Shown piece after piece: positions 18,625-27,393 of a DNA stretch of 64,000 bases. The notes under the pieces are model-generated. The model was not told the origin of the DNA. It worked only from the letters and a program-made list of their open reading frames with translations, and searched no databases. Both the position numbers and the translations under genes were made by a program. The stretch is from a virus: positions 36,968-100,967 of the IMG/VR virus record IMGVR_UViG_3300021093_003813; one strand, written 5' to 3'. Positions within the stretch are counted from its first letter, which is position 1; each line of letters starts with the position of its first letter.

Positions 18625-21153
18625 TTATGCGAGGGCTATAAACTTGTTGAATTCCTTCTGACGGTCTGCCAATCCATTGTACCCACCGTTCACAACTTTA
18701 GTTACAGGAGAGACAGCTTCCAGACCTCCGTCTGCCTTGGAGTTAAGATTTCTGGTGCTCCAGAACCAGGCAGCTGACAACAAAGGATATTTGGTGGCTA
18801 CCAGGTCAGGGTTGGCCACCACATCGTCAGGAACAAACTTCCTGAATGCTATATAGTTGGATTTACCCGTCAATTGAATGTAACCACGACCACGATACTT
18901 GAATCCTTCACCTGAGGCTTCTGGGCCATTACCTATTCTATTAGCATAGGCGCGACTAGCAATTCTTTCAGGCTGTCTTTCATATTGTTTGGCTATCTCA
19001 TCAGTAGGGAAATATTTGCCAAAAACAGCTCTTAAACTTTTCCAGCTGTAGTTTAGATTTTCTTGCACCGCTTTGAAATGACCGGACTCATGTGAACATT
19101 GTGCCAGGAAGTGAGACAGACGTTGTGGTGTGTTGATTTTGAATTTACACACCACTTCAGGAATCTGTAGCCGCACTGTTTCTGGGATTTTGTTCTTCAA
19201 TTTTTCTATGTAAGTAGCCATTGCTGGTGATAGACAATCATCCGTAACTGTTGCAGCGGGGGCGGGTTCCTGACAGCTATCTGGAAGATGAACAAATTTC
19301 ATCTTTCTGCCGGGATTAGGATACTTCACAAAACATCCACATCCTGAGCGATCGAATCCAGCTCCCCCAGTGGTGTTTCCTTCAATAGTTTTTAATCGTT
19401 TGTCAGGAGCTGCATCTGGATAGATGCCAGCCACGATACCTATGTGATTGGCATGGTTGGGTCTGGCTGGATCACCATAATATAAAATAGCAGCTCCCAA
19501 CTTGGGTGTATTAGACAATAGACCTTTAGCCTCTCCCCATTCATGCCAACCACGGCAGGCAGCTGGATCTTTGGGAGGTGTTGGAGCACCTGCAGCTTTC
19601 CACCAATAGGTCACAGCTGAAGCACACCACTCAACACCTTTACCTGTGTTTTTCAATTGTTGTTGATGGAATGCATAAGATGTGGTGCTCTTCACCATTT
19701 CATCTATGATGCCTAACTGCCCGGCGGGTAGTTCACCGCCACCTACCTTACCACCTGTGTTTTTTGCTGCTCCTGCACCAGTACCTGTTTCCAACATACC
19801 AACGTGTTTCATGGCTTCTTCAATAACTTGCTTGGCAAGCTCACATGTGGCTTGTTGTGGTTCAGGATTGGATGCAGGGGCAGAAATGACTTCTGCCACA
19901 TCTCCTTCAGATTGTTTCAATGATGCATATTCTTGGGACATTGGGTCATCTAAAGCTCTGGCTTCCAATGCTTCAGCAAAATAAGCAGCACGTTGTTCAG
20001 GTGTCAGTGTGAATCCAGGAGGTGTGATTTCTGGTTCTTCCGGTGTTTTTTCCTCAACTGCGTCAGCAGGTGTGGCTGCGGTGTAAGGAACAGGTGTTGG
20101 AGGAGAAACTGACAAGGCTCCTTTGAATGTACCTTGAATGATGTTTCCTGATGTGATGGGACTGGTGAGAGAAGTTTTTGTGGCAGCTTCCAATTTCAAA
20201 TTGGATCCTGAATTTATGCTAATGTCAGAAGAAGAAACCACATCAATAGATCCCTTGGTATCAACATTGACATCTTTGCCTGCAATCATATCAATTTTTC
20301 CTGCCACATTCAATTCATAATCACCGTGTACTTGTGTTTTTAGGTTTCCATCCACCTGCAAATTGCAATTGTTTTTCACATAAATGTTGCAACTACCTTC
20401 CACAGTGATATTGGCTTTACCTTTGATATTAACAAAACCATTACAATCAATGATGTGATAATCATCACCGACAATATGACGAATCATAGTACCGGCTCCA
20501 TCCACTTCTACATAAGTTCCTTTGGTGTGATAGATGTGTAATCTTTCAGCACCAGGACTATCATCCAGTTCAATAACATGACCGCTTTCTGTTTGTGTTA
20601 CATGATTGTAAGGATATTTCGGGCCGTAAGGAATTTCTGGTTGTTCCCAGGTACCACCGTTATTGGCAACATCCACTAAAGTGACACGTGCCTCCTTCTT
20701 TTTTTCAACAATGGTTTCTTGTACTTTTTGATTTCTGGCTAAACGATTGGTGTCAGGTTCATTGATGTATTCAGGGAGTGGATATTTGTTGGTGGGATCT
20801 TGGAATCCATAATTACTGGTGTTTTTCAACTTGTCATAGTAGGAACGAGCCATGACACCACCAATGGTTCCCATTATCAAAGGTTCTTGACAATCTTCAC
20901 CATCTCGGAAGAATCCCACAACCCAAGTGCCTTCCACTGGACCTATAGGTGTGGTTCCAATACCTGACATGGCAGCAGAGGTGATGGGTTGCATGGGATA
21001 TGCCCATGGCAAACTATAAGTGGGTAGTTCTACTTTGTCTGCGGTGTGATAACCAACACAGCGAACTTTACATCTACCTAAAAAAAGTGGGTCATTTCTA
21101 TCTTCAACAACACCCACCCACCAGAAAAATCCATTGCCGTAAATGTTTTCCAT
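18625..21153 (-). CDS. 5: Baseplate spike gp5 with CHAP and GH19-like lytic domains
   Basis: An 842-residue hub spike. Residues about 1-130 are the gp5 OB-fold (NGFFWWVGVVEDRNDPLFLG, then GPVEGTWVVGFFRDGEDCQE). About 190-345 form the triple-stranded needle (repeats such as GKANITVEGSCNIYVKNNC). After a Pro/Ala/Glu-rich linker come a CHAP amidase/peptidase domain (WCASAVTYWWKAAG, NHIGIV, EGNTTG) and a chitinase-19-like domain (CSHESGHF with catalytic Glu, RGRGYIQLTG). T4 gp5 has a GH24 lysozyme before the needle; here two different lytic domains sit after it. It should pierce the wall during infection. Confidence 0.9.
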   Translation of the reverse strand: MENIYGNGFFWWVGVVEDRNDPLFLGRCKVRCVGYHTADKVELPTYSLPWAYPMQPITSAAMSGIGTTPIGPVEGTWVVGFFRDGEDCQEPLIMGTIGGVMARSYYDKLKNTSNYGFQDPTNKYPLPEYINEPDTNRLARNQKVQETIVEKKKEARVTLVDVANNGGTWEQPEIPYGPKYPYNHVTQTESGHVIELDDSPGAERLHIYHTKGTYVEVDGAGTMIRHIVGDDYHIIDCNGFVNIKGKANITVEGSCNIYVKNNCNLQVDGNLKTQVHGDYELNVAGKIDMIAGKDVNVDTKGSIDVVSSSDISINSGSNLKLEAATKTSLTSPITSGNIIQGTFKGALSVSPPTPVPYTAATPADAVEEKTPEEPEITPPGFTLTPEQRAAYFAEALEARALDDPMSQEYASLKQSEGDVAEVISAPASNPEPQQATCELAKQVIEEAMKHVGMLETGTGAGAAKNTGGKVGGGELPAGQLGIIDEMVKSTTSYAFHQQQLKNTGKGVEWCASAVTYWWKAAGAPTPPKDPAACRGWHEWGEAKGLLSNTPKLGAAILYYGDPARPNHANHIGIVAGIYPDAAPDKRLKTIEGNTTGGAGFDRSGCGCFVKYPNPGRKMKFVHLPDSCQEPAPAATVTDDCLSPAMATYIEKLKNKIPETVRLQIPEVVCKFKINTPQRLSHFLAQCSHESGHFKAVQENLNYSWKSLRAVFGKYFPTDEIAKQYERQPERIASRAYANRIGNGPEASGEGFKYRGRGYIQLTGKSNYIAFRKFVPDDVVANPDLVATKYPLLSAAWFWSTRNLNSKADGGLEAVSPVTKVVNGGYNGLADRQKEFNKFIALA

Positions 21154-21154
21154 A

Positions 21155-22411
21155 TTATGGTAGTTCCTTTTGATATGAATCTTTCATGACTTCCATGTAC
21201 ATTGTATGCTTTTTAGCCACAATGCTATGCCGAATAGCTGTCACCAGATAGTTTCCTGAAAGATATTGGTCTATTAAATCTCTACCAGTTGCTTGATTTA
21301 AATCACGTTCTGTTGATTTCGGAATGTTCAGAACAACTACTTTTCCCACTTCCATGTCTGTTCTTCCTAGGACTTCAACCATCAAATGAAAGTTACTGGC
21401 TTCATACATCAAACTGTTTCTTTGTGCTGCCCATTTTTCAAACAATGGATCCTTGGTTTCTTCAAACATGCTGTATTGTTTGGTTCTTACACGACGAAAC
21501 ATATCTGGTTTTCTTGGTATTGTTTGAGGAAATGTTTGAGATTTTCCTGTATCATGCAAATTCAACACTTTGTTATGATATTCAAACTGATTATGAAAAT
21601 TTTCATAATATTGTTTCAACGTGATGTCATGAGTTATCAAATTGCTAGCATAGTATCCAAAATCTTGAGCTTGAAACACGTCAAAAAATGTGGAAGGACT
21701 GATGTTCAAAATTCTTCTGAATTGAACACTAACATTCAATGCTTCTTCTGTGGCCGCAGTGGCACTGTATTGAAATGTGTCATATGGATTGCTTACACCC
21801 TGGCGAATCAAGTGTTCAATGCTAGTCAAATAGAAATTTTTGTTGCCTTCAAAGAACACCACATTAGGAGCATTTTTGTAACTTCTGGTGACTATCCAGT
21901 TGATTAATTTCAATGGTGACCAGTAAGGTGACACCACAGTAGTGCTGGACAGATGTTCCTCTAGAATTTTTAATTCTTTTTTATCTTTCAGGTATTTGTT
22001 AAACACAGCCTGAATGATTTCATGAGTTTTTCCAGAAAACTGTTTACTGATACGTGTGATGTTGTCTGTTAATGCTTCCAATGAAATCAAACTGATGCTG
22101 TATATTTGTTGTGTGTTGTCTATAATACGTTCTTCCACACCATTCACATAGAACTGCTTTTTAAACACACTTTCTCGAAATTGCGGTGTTCGAAATTGTA
22201 TTGTGACTTGTTCAATACCTGCCAAGGGCAATTGTGTGATGAAGCTGGCAGAGTCTTTAACCACGATGTATCCAGTCATCACACTGGAAAAAATGTCCTC
22301 GTAGATGGATGTTTCCAACACCAGGTTACGAATGTCAAATTTTTTACCGCCCGCAGTTACAGATATTTCTTCAATTTTGATATCACCTGCTTCTAGAATT
22401 GCATCCGGCAT
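21155..22411 (-). CDS. 27: Baseplate hub protein, gp27-like
   Basis: A 418-residue protein; T4 gp27 is 391. It lies directly before the spike gene and after gp53. Segments such as NLVLETSIYEDIFSSVMTG (about 29-47), SISLISLEALTDN and TGRDLIDQYLSGNYLVTAI near the end fit hub proteins of the gp27/VgrG-N fold. By family, three copies form the torus that holds the gp5 spike at the tube end. It overlaps gp53 as TAATG. I identify it from position and fold features rather than strong identity. Confidence 0.7.
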   Translation of the reverse strand: MPDAILEAGDIKIEEISVTAGGKKFDIRNLVLETSIYEDIFSSVMTGYIVVKDSASFITQLPLAGIEQVTIQFRTPQFRESVFKKQFYVNGVEERIIDNTQQIYSISLISLEALTDNITRISKQFSGKTHEIIQAVFNKYLKDKKELKILEEHLSSTTVVSPYWSPLKLINWIVTRSYKNAPNVVFFEGNKNFYLTSIEHLIRQGVSNPYDTFQYSATAATEEALNVSVQFRRILNISPSTFFDVFQAQDFGYYASNLITHDITLKQYYENFHNQFEYHNKVLNLHDTGKSQTFPQTIPRKPDMFRRVRTKQYSMFEETKDPLFEKWAAQRNSLMYEASNFHLMVEVLGRTDMEVGKVVVLNIPKSTERDLNQATGRDLIDQYLSGNYLVTAIRHSIVAKKHTMYMEVMKDSYQKELP

Positions 22412-23115
22412 TATCCATCACCATTAATTAAATCAGTGAATTGTTGTACCACAGCTTCTACATACAGGCTGCTCAACACTTTGATGGGTCTTTTGGCATC
22501 ATTCACATCCACTTCATGTTGATAGTTTGTGACAGGATTGGTGGAGGCAGAATATCCTTCATCCACAATGTATCCTATTTCTGTATCATAATAATGATGC
22601 ACATCTTCTTCTGGATCCGTTACAGAACTGATAGGCAAATCTTCTGTTTCTTGCGTGATGTTGTTCAACACATTGTCTGTTGTTAGAATAATTTTTCCCA
22701 CCTGAGAACGCATGTGTACAACATCATCTACAATTTTAGTTACCAGAAACTTTCCATCATTGTCTGAGGTGATGACATCATCAGCAGCATATTCTGATGA
22801 ATCCGGCACTTCAATTTTGAAATCATACTTCAGATACACCAAGTCTGTAACTTGTGCATCTGGGATAGGCCATTCTTCTCTGGGATTGGTGATGTCATTC
22901 ACCAGCAACACCAACCAGTGATACATTGGTTTTCCGTAGAACAAATTGCTCACCATTTCAGGTGTTTCACCATCTTTCACTAGATGTTGATCCATGAACA
23001 CTGTGTTTTCACGAAATTTTTCTGACAAGGAAACTCGACGAAGAAAATCCGTGATGATGATGGGTTTGTTGTTGCTTTGAACCAGTACTGCAGGAAATCG
23101 TGAAAAGTAGTCCAT
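22411..23115 (-). CDS. 53: Baseplate wedge protein gp53
   Basis: A 234-residue protein; T4 gp53 is 196. The N-terminal block IIITDFLRRVSLSEKFREN then SNLFYGKPMYHWLVLLVND, followed by NPREEWPI, is the conserved gp53 signature. gp53 clamps adjacent wedges during closure of the baseplate around the hub. The middle (about 105-185) is a poorly conserved acidic insertion. Confidence 0.9.
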   Translation of the reverse strand: MDYFSRFPAVLVQSNNKPIIITDFLRRVSLSEKFRENTVFMDQHLVKDGETPEMVSNLFYGKPMYHWLVLLVNDITNPREEWPIPDAQVTDLVYLKYDFKIEVPDSSEYAADDVITSDNDGKFLVTKIVDDVVHMRSQVGKIILTTDNVLNNITQETEDLPISSVTDPEEDVHHYYDTEIGYIVDEGYSASTNPVTNYQHEVDVNDAKRPIKVLSSLYVEAVVQQFTDLINGDG

Positions 23116-23117
23116 GA

Positions 23118-24329
23118 TTAGAACCCAGCAGTAGCAATGCGGTCGCGAAACAACAATTCCAATTCCAAAAAAGTCAATGATAGAGAAATTTCTGAAGGAG
23201 CACCACCAGTACCACGTACAGATATGAAATCACTGCCACCATATTCCACTTTCATGTTGGTGAGTGCACAGCTACTGGTTCTAAACAAATTGGTGTTTCT
23301 TCCTTCATCTTTGAAGTGATATTCAATCTGAAATTCAGCAGGATAGGACACGAAAAATTTTTCGTCACCTAGTGTAGGATGCATATAGTATTTGAATAAA
23401 TCAATGATATCCAACACTTGATTCATTTCATAATCATTTTTTGGAATGAATGTGTAATCAAAATTGAAGGTACGAAAATTCATGGTCTTGAACAACTGTG
23501 ATTTGAAAGGATTTACAGCAGTTCCAGAAAATGCACTGGCTGCAGAAGCAATACTACCCATGCCACCCAATCCCATTTCATTCATGGCACTGTCAGCATT
23601 TTGCAATGCAATAGCTGCACCTGCGCCACCTGCGGTTTTGATAGCGTCCAAAGCAGCTGAGGCACGGCCGGCCATACCGTCACCGTTACCAGTCATTATA
23701 CCTCTTATTGCACCAGCAGCTTCACTTGCCATGCCTCCTAAAGCTCCTAAATCTTCATCTGCCCACGTGGCATTGTATTCAGTTCTGGGTTTGTTGTTCA
23801 TGTACAATGCCACAACGTATTTCAAAAATTTTGCATCTCTGGCAGAACCACCTTCAGCTGTGGCTACTGTGGCGGCGAGGGTACCACCGGCTACACCACC
23901 TGCTACAGTAGCTCCAGTTGTGGCAACGTTGGCTAAATTTTGTTTCGTGGTGTCAATAACCCTAACACCTGTTTTTTGATTCAACCCAAAGAAACTAGTA
24001 GTTCTTCTGGCAACTCCTCTAGCCACACTGGCACCACCTACAGCACCTGCAGCTCCTGACACAGCTGCGGCCGCAACTGGACCCACTTGTGTTTCTGGAC
24101 GAAATTGTGAGCTGGGTTCCACAAGATTTAATGCTTTCACAGCCTTGTCACTTGCCAATTGTTCCTTGGGAGTGACACCAGAACGTTCTGAGATGTAGAA
24201 CATCATGTAATGCGGCGTGGTTTCACTGCCCACATCCTGAGGATATCTGTACACTGTCAGTTCATTGGCTTCTAAACCTGTAATGGCATTGCCAGGTGTC
24301 AGGGTGTTTGCACTTCGATATTTGGCCAT
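23118..24329 (-). CDS. 48: Tail-tube baseplate cap gp48
   Basis: A 403-residue protein. The C-terminal half (FRTFNFDYTFIPKNDYEMNQ, then FKYYMHPTLGDEKFFVSYPA and SSCALTNMKVEYGGSDF) is diagnostic for gp48, which sits on the hub and with gp54 starts the tail tube. Residues about 85-255 are an Ala/Gly-rich insertion with glycine-zipper character not needed for the core fold. A late promoter and AAGGAAA Shine-Dalgarno precede the start. It is transcribed away from gp4. Confidence 0.88.
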   Translation of the reverse strand: MAKYRSANTLTPGNAITGLEANELTVYRYPQDVGSETTPHYMMFYISERSGVTPKEQLASDKAVKALNLVEPSSQFRPETQVGPVAAAAVSGAAGAVGGASVARGVARRTTSFFGLNQKTGVRVIDTTKQNLANVATTGATVAGGVAGGTLAATVATAEGGSARDAKFLKYVVALYMNNKPRTEYNATWADEDLGALGGMASEAAGAIRGIMTGNGDGMAGRASAALDAIKTAGGAGAAIALQNADSAMNEMGLGGMGSIASAASAFSGTAVNPFKSQLFKTMNFRTFNFDYTFIPKNDYEMNQVLDIIDLFKYYMHPTLGDEKFFVSYPAEFQIEYHFKDEGRNTNLFRTSSCALTNMKVEYGGSDFISVRGTGGAPSEISLSLTFLELELLFRDRIATAGF

Positions 24330-24334
24330 AAATA
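24327..24334 (+). promoter_or_regulatory. Possible weak late promoter for the plus-strand block
   Basis: CATAAATA, one mismatch from the late core, 32 bases before the gp4 ATG and overlapping the gp48 start codon. Proposed only because the plus-strand block needs a promoter in this very short gap. Confidence 0.35.
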
Positions 24335-24358
24335 GTTTCCTTGGGAATACTTTACAGA

Positions 24359-24366
24359 TATTTATA
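24359..24366 (-). promoter_or_regulatory. Late promoter core for gp48
   Basis: Exact TATAAATA on the minus strand, 29 bases before the gp48 ATG, with AAGGAAA correctly placed between. It touches the gp4 start codon on the other strand, so the divergent transcription units share this 36-base gap. Confidence 0.75.
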
Positions 24367-24824
24367 TGGCTTATACCAAAGACACATACAAAGGAAGATT
24401 CATCCCGAACAACCCCAAGAAATATGTCGGGGATGTCATGGAAATCATCTATCGCAGCAGTTATGAATTGAAATTCATGAAATGGTGTGACAACAATGAT
24501 GCTGTGTTACGATGGGCCAGTGAAGAAATTGTCATTCCCTATGTCAGTCCAGCAGATGGATTGGTTCACAGATACTATGTGGACTTTTACATAGAAGTTC
24601 AGGACAAAACTGGCAAACGAAAAAAATATCTGGTGGAAGTGAAGCCCTACCGTTTCACTGTACCACCCAACATTCCACAAAGAAAAACCCAACGCTTCAT
24701 CTCGGAAGTGAAGCAGTGGGGAGTGAATAATGCCAAATGGACAGCAGCACGGCGTTTTGCTTCTCAGAACGGATGGGAGTTTATGCTGATTACAGAGAAG
24801 GATTTAGGGACTACTTATAAATAG
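24366..24824 (+). CDS. 4: Head completion nuclease gp4
   Basis: A 152-residue protein; T4 gp4 is about 150. YKGRFIPNNPKKYVGDVMEI then IYRSSYELKFMKWCDNND, EEIVIPYVSP, RYYVDFYIEV and KKYLVEVKPYR give the PD-(D/E)xK-like core of the gp4 (gp50/65) head-completion family, with Asp in YVDFY and E-x-K in VEVKP. In T4 it acts after packaging to make heads competent for tails. It opens the plus-strand tail block. The start has no clear Shine-Dalgarno. Confidence 0.9.
   Translation: MAYTKDTYKGRFIPNNPKKYVGDVMEIIYRSSYELKFMKWCDNNDAVLRWASEEIVIPYVSPADGLVHRYYVDFYIEVQDKTGKRKKYLVEVKPYRFTVPPNIPQRKTQRFISEVKQWGVNNAKWTAARRFASQNGWEFMLITEKDLGTTYK
24816..24823 (+). promoter_or_regulatory. Late promoter core, plus strand
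   Basis: Exact TATAAATA followed by GTAAGTAG, overlapping the last codons and stop of gp4 and about 80 bases before the next ATG. It would drive the gp54 to gp29 block. Confidence 0.7.
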
Positions 24825-24904
24825 TAAGTAGTTTTTAACTTCATACCGGACATAGTGAATTTATCACCTTGTCAAGTAGTAGTCAAGCCCTGAATTTCAC
24901 CATA

Positions 24905-25477
24905 ATGCTAAACAAATCCATTCAACAACTGCGAGACCGAGAAACACCCACTAGCACGTTCCGGTGGTACCAGGACATGATTCGAAAGTTGGGTATGACC
25001 AATATCCAACCACAAAAAGTATTGAAAAGTGACATCGGTGAATTTGTCAACACCATCATCACTGGTCAAATGTATTTGTTCATGTACGATCCCAAGATGT
25101 CTGCCAAACTACCATACTATGACACACTACCTGTAGTCGTGGTGTTCAGAAAAGTACCTGAAGGATTTTTTGGATTGAACATGCATTATCTTCCACCATT
25201 GTTTCGAATGAAGTTGTTGGACAGAATGTTGGAACTGGTAAATGATGAAACCATGGGTGAAGATACCAGAATGATGGTGACTTGGAAGTTGTTGAGTAAT
25301 TTCACACGATATCCAGGTGCCAATGTGGCAGTGAAACGGTACTTGTATGAACAACTGGGTTCCAGATTTATGAAAATCTATCCTAAAGATTGGAGAAAAA
25401 CCATCATGTTACCCATTGACAATTTCGAAAAAGCCTCACGTAATCAAGTGTTCAACGACGCACGGAGCAAAATTTAA
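24905..25477 (+). CDS. Conserved T4-like virion assembly protein
   Basis: About 190 residues from the ATG at 24905 (MLNKSIQQLRDRETPTSTFR); a TTG at 24869 is also open but neither start has a clear Shine-Dalgarno. The core has MYDPKMSAKLPYYDTLPVVV then FGLNMHYLPPLFRMKLLD, and a basic C-terminal half ending in PIDNFEKASRNQVF. I know this pattern from unnamed or variously named structural proteins of marine T4-like phages beside gp4 and gp54. I cannot assign a T4 gene number. It ends as TAATG with the gp54 gene. Confidence 0.75.
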   Translation: MLNKSIQQLRDRETPTSTFRWYQDMIRKLGMTNIQPQKVLKSDIGEFVNTIITGQMYLFMYDPKMSAKLPYYDTLPVVVVFRKVPEGFFGLNMHYLPPLFRMKLLDRMLELVNDETMGEDTRMMVTWKLLSNFTRYPGANVAVKRYLYEQLGSRFMKIYPKDWRKTIMLPIDNFEKASRNQVFNDARSKI

Positions 25478-26514
25478 TGAGTCTTAACGCGATAGGAAAT
25501 GTTATCAAGAATACAGCTAAAGGTTTAGTAAATCTTACCAAACCTGTGAAACCAGAAGGAGATACAGGAACGGCTGCCCCTCAGGTGAAACAAATTGAAA
25601 GTGTGAAGATTCCTTCACTTCTACAATTCATCGCATTCATCAAACAAAACAATTTGGCTCGTTCTGAAAGATTTTTCGTGGATTTTCCAGGTGTGAGCCA
25701 AGGTGAAACACTCACATTGTTGTGTCATCAAGCTTCTTTGCCTGGTAGAAACATCGCTACTAGAGCACTCAGAATCAATGGATTGGACAGACAATTTGCG
25801 CACACAGCAGATTATGGTCAAGAAATGACATTGGAATTTCTCATGGACACAGACTACACACCGCGAGCTGTGATGGAAAACTGGATGAATGACTGTGTGT
25901 CAGCTTTTGAAAAGGATACTAGCAATGAAGTGGGATTCTACAACGATTACGTCAAAAACATAACTTTGAATGTGTTGATACCTGCAGGTATTCCAGGAGA
26001 AGCATTATTCAACTGGAGTCCAACACAAATGGATTTGGGGTTGCGTGATAAAGTCACCACCAGCAACAAAGGAACTAGTCTTGCGGTGGACAAATTGTTC
26101 ATGCGTGGTAAAAGAACTCTAGACAATAAATTCACTAAATTGAAGTCTCAGGCATTTGGTGCTGTTCGTAGTATAGCAGCTCCTATATTGGAACTGTTGA
26201 CAGATGCTGACCAGATTGTTTGTCAAGTCACATTGGTGGATGCCTGGCCCAAGAGTGTGGTCACGATGCCACTAGGATGGGATAATGTAGGTGTGCAACG
26301 GTTGAGCGTCACTTTCACATATCATCATTATGAATACGCCATTGCCAAGGTGGCATTGTCAGGTGAGGACACAGCAAACAACATTTCAAAGAACATGGCC
26401 AAGGGATTGCAGAAGTACACAGACAAAATACCCAAGACTGATTTGAGTAAGTTGGGTGTAGATTTGAAGGCAGGAGTAAAAAATAGTGCAACTAGATTAT
26501 TTGGACGTGGTTAA
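25477..26514 (+). CDS. 54: Tail-tube initiator gp54-like
   Basis: A 345-residue protein; T4 gp54 is 320. The central region has ASLPGRNIATRALRINGLDR, YGQEMTLEFLMDTDYTPRAV then ENWMNDCVSAF, the tube-protein-like fold shared by gp19 and gp54. A C-terminal VCQVTLVDAWPKSVVTMPLG then VTFTYHHYEYA closes the barrel, with an added basic tail. With gp48 it forms the ring on which gp19 polymerises. It is translated from a TAATG overlap. Confidence 0.82.
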   Translation: MSLNAIGNVIKNTAKGLVNLTKPVKPEGDTGTAAPQVKQIESVKIPSLLQFIAFIKQNNLARSERFFVDFPGVSQGETLTLLCHQASLPGRNIATRALRINGLDRQFAHTADYGQEMTLEFLMDTDYTPRAVMENWMNDCVSAFEKDTSNEVGFYNDYVKNITLNVLIPAGIPGEALFNWSPTQMDLGLRDKVTTSNKGTSLAVDKLFMRGKRTLDNKFTKLKSQAFGAVRSIAAPILELLTDADQIVCQVTLVDAWPKSVVTMPLGWDNVGVQRLSVTFTYHHYEYAIAKVALSGEDTANNISKNMAKGLQKYTDKIPKTDLSKLGVDLKAGVKNSATRLFGRG

Positions 26515-26528
26515 CACAAGGAGATGAT

Positions 26529-27227
26529 ATGAGTATACCTAAGGTAAAAGTTCCGACATTCACAACCACTCTGCCAGTCACAGGAGAGAAAGTGAACTTC
26601 AGACCTTTTCTAGTGAAGGAAGAAAAAATATTATTGTTGGCAAGTGAAAGTGAAAACACCGAGGACGTGATACATGCACTGAAAGATGTGGTGTTGTCTT
26701 GTACCTATGATAAGGTGAATATACATGAATATTGTTTGGCAGACATGCAATGGTTGTTTTTACAAATTCGTGGTAAGTCTGTAGGTGAAGAAATAGATTT
26801 ATATTTGGTATGTGGAGAATGCCAAGCCAAACAACCCTACACATTGAATGTAGCAGATTTTGAGGTGGTGAATCCTGGATTGAGCAAAACTATAGCATTG
26901 GATGCGTCCACTAAAGTGGAGATGAGATATCCAACATTGGAACATTATGCTGCCTTGTTTGAGACAGATGCAGAAGAAACGTTGTATGCTGTGGTGGCAG
27001 ATTGCATCACCAAGGTGTACAATGAAGATGAAATGTTTGTGAATGATGGTAACAGTCAGGCAGAGTTATTGGAATTTATTGACAATCTGACACCTGAACA
27101 GTTTGCACCGTTTGAAGGATTTTACAAGAATATGCCTGTGTTGCGGAAACAAATTTCATTCACATGCAAGGCCTGTAACAAACACAACAACCTTGTGGTG
27201 GATGGAATCAATCATTTTTTCGGATAA
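26529..27227 (+). CDS. 26: Baseplate hub assembly protein, gp26-like (zero-frame product)
   Basis: The 232-residue zero-frame product begins VKVPTFTTTLPVTGEKVNFR then PFLVKEEKILLLASES, the start typical of gp26 hub-assembly proteins in T4-like phages (T4 gp26 is 208). Four cysteines in two CxxC pairs (CGEC near 97-100, CKAC near 216-219) suggest a zinc site. AAGGAGATGAT precedes the ATG. The last sense codons lie on a T TTT TTC slippery heptamer two codons before the stop, so a longer -1 product of about 286 residues is likely. It precedes the tape measure, as tail chaperones do in other tailed phages. Confidence 0.85.
   Translation: MSIPKVKVPTFTTTLPVTGEKVNFRPFLVKEEKILLLASESENTEDVIHALKDVVLSCTYDKVNIHEYCLADMQWLFLQIRGKSVGEEIDLYLVCGECQAKQPYTLNVADFEVVNPGLSKTIALDASTKVEMRYPTLEHYAALFETDAEETLYAVVADCITKVYNEDEMFVNDGNSQAELLEFIDNLTPEQFAPFEGFYKNMPVLRKQISFTCKACNKHNNLVVDGINHFFG
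27215..27221 (+). other. Candidate -1 ribosomal frameshift site
   Basis: T TTT TTC fits the X XXY YYZ rule in the gp26-like frame and is followed by one sense codon and the TAA stop. Slipping back one base continues into a 55-codon ORF that has no start codon of its own near its 5' end. A GGTGGATGG stretch lies about ten bases upstream and could act as an internal Shine-Dalgarno-like stimulator. No strong downstream stem was seen by eye. Confidence 0.65.
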
Positions 27228-27388
27228 CTCTTTCTCATGACAATTTGGTGAATTTCTACAAGACCAATTTCTTGTTGATGCATATACACAAATATTCTTT
27301 GACAGAAATTGAAAACATGATGCCATGGGAAAGAGAGACTTACATAGGATTACTACTAAAATACTTGGAAAAGAAAAATAACGAGTAA
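27221..27388 (+). CDS. -1 frame extension of the gp26-like protein (T-domain-like)
   Basis: This 55-codon reading frame follows the slippery site: RITLSHDNLVNFYKTNFLLM then IENMMPWERETYIGLL. It has no upstream ATG; the first internal ATG would remove the conserved LSHDNL part. The MPWERETY segment resembles the MPWWE-type motif in the C-terminal extension of G/GT-type tail assembly chaperones. The same peptide is known to me as a conserved reading frame in marine T4-like phages, sometimes listed separately. The likely product is a fusion with gp26-like residues 1-231. Confidence 0.7.
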   Translation, partial: RITLSHDNLVNFYKTNFLLMHIHKYSLTEIENMMPWERETYIGLLLKYLEKKNNE

Positions 27389-27393
27389 CTTAA

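Noticed and set aside
24869-24904. TTG start for the assembly protein
   Set aside because: No Shine-Dalgarno and a low-complexity SSSSQ lead-in; the ATG at 24905 is preferred, though also weak.
27283-27388. Independent gp51-like gene starting at an internal ATG
   Set aside because: The ATG would drop the conserved LSHDNL segment and has no Shine-Dalgarno; the slippery heptamer explains the frame better.
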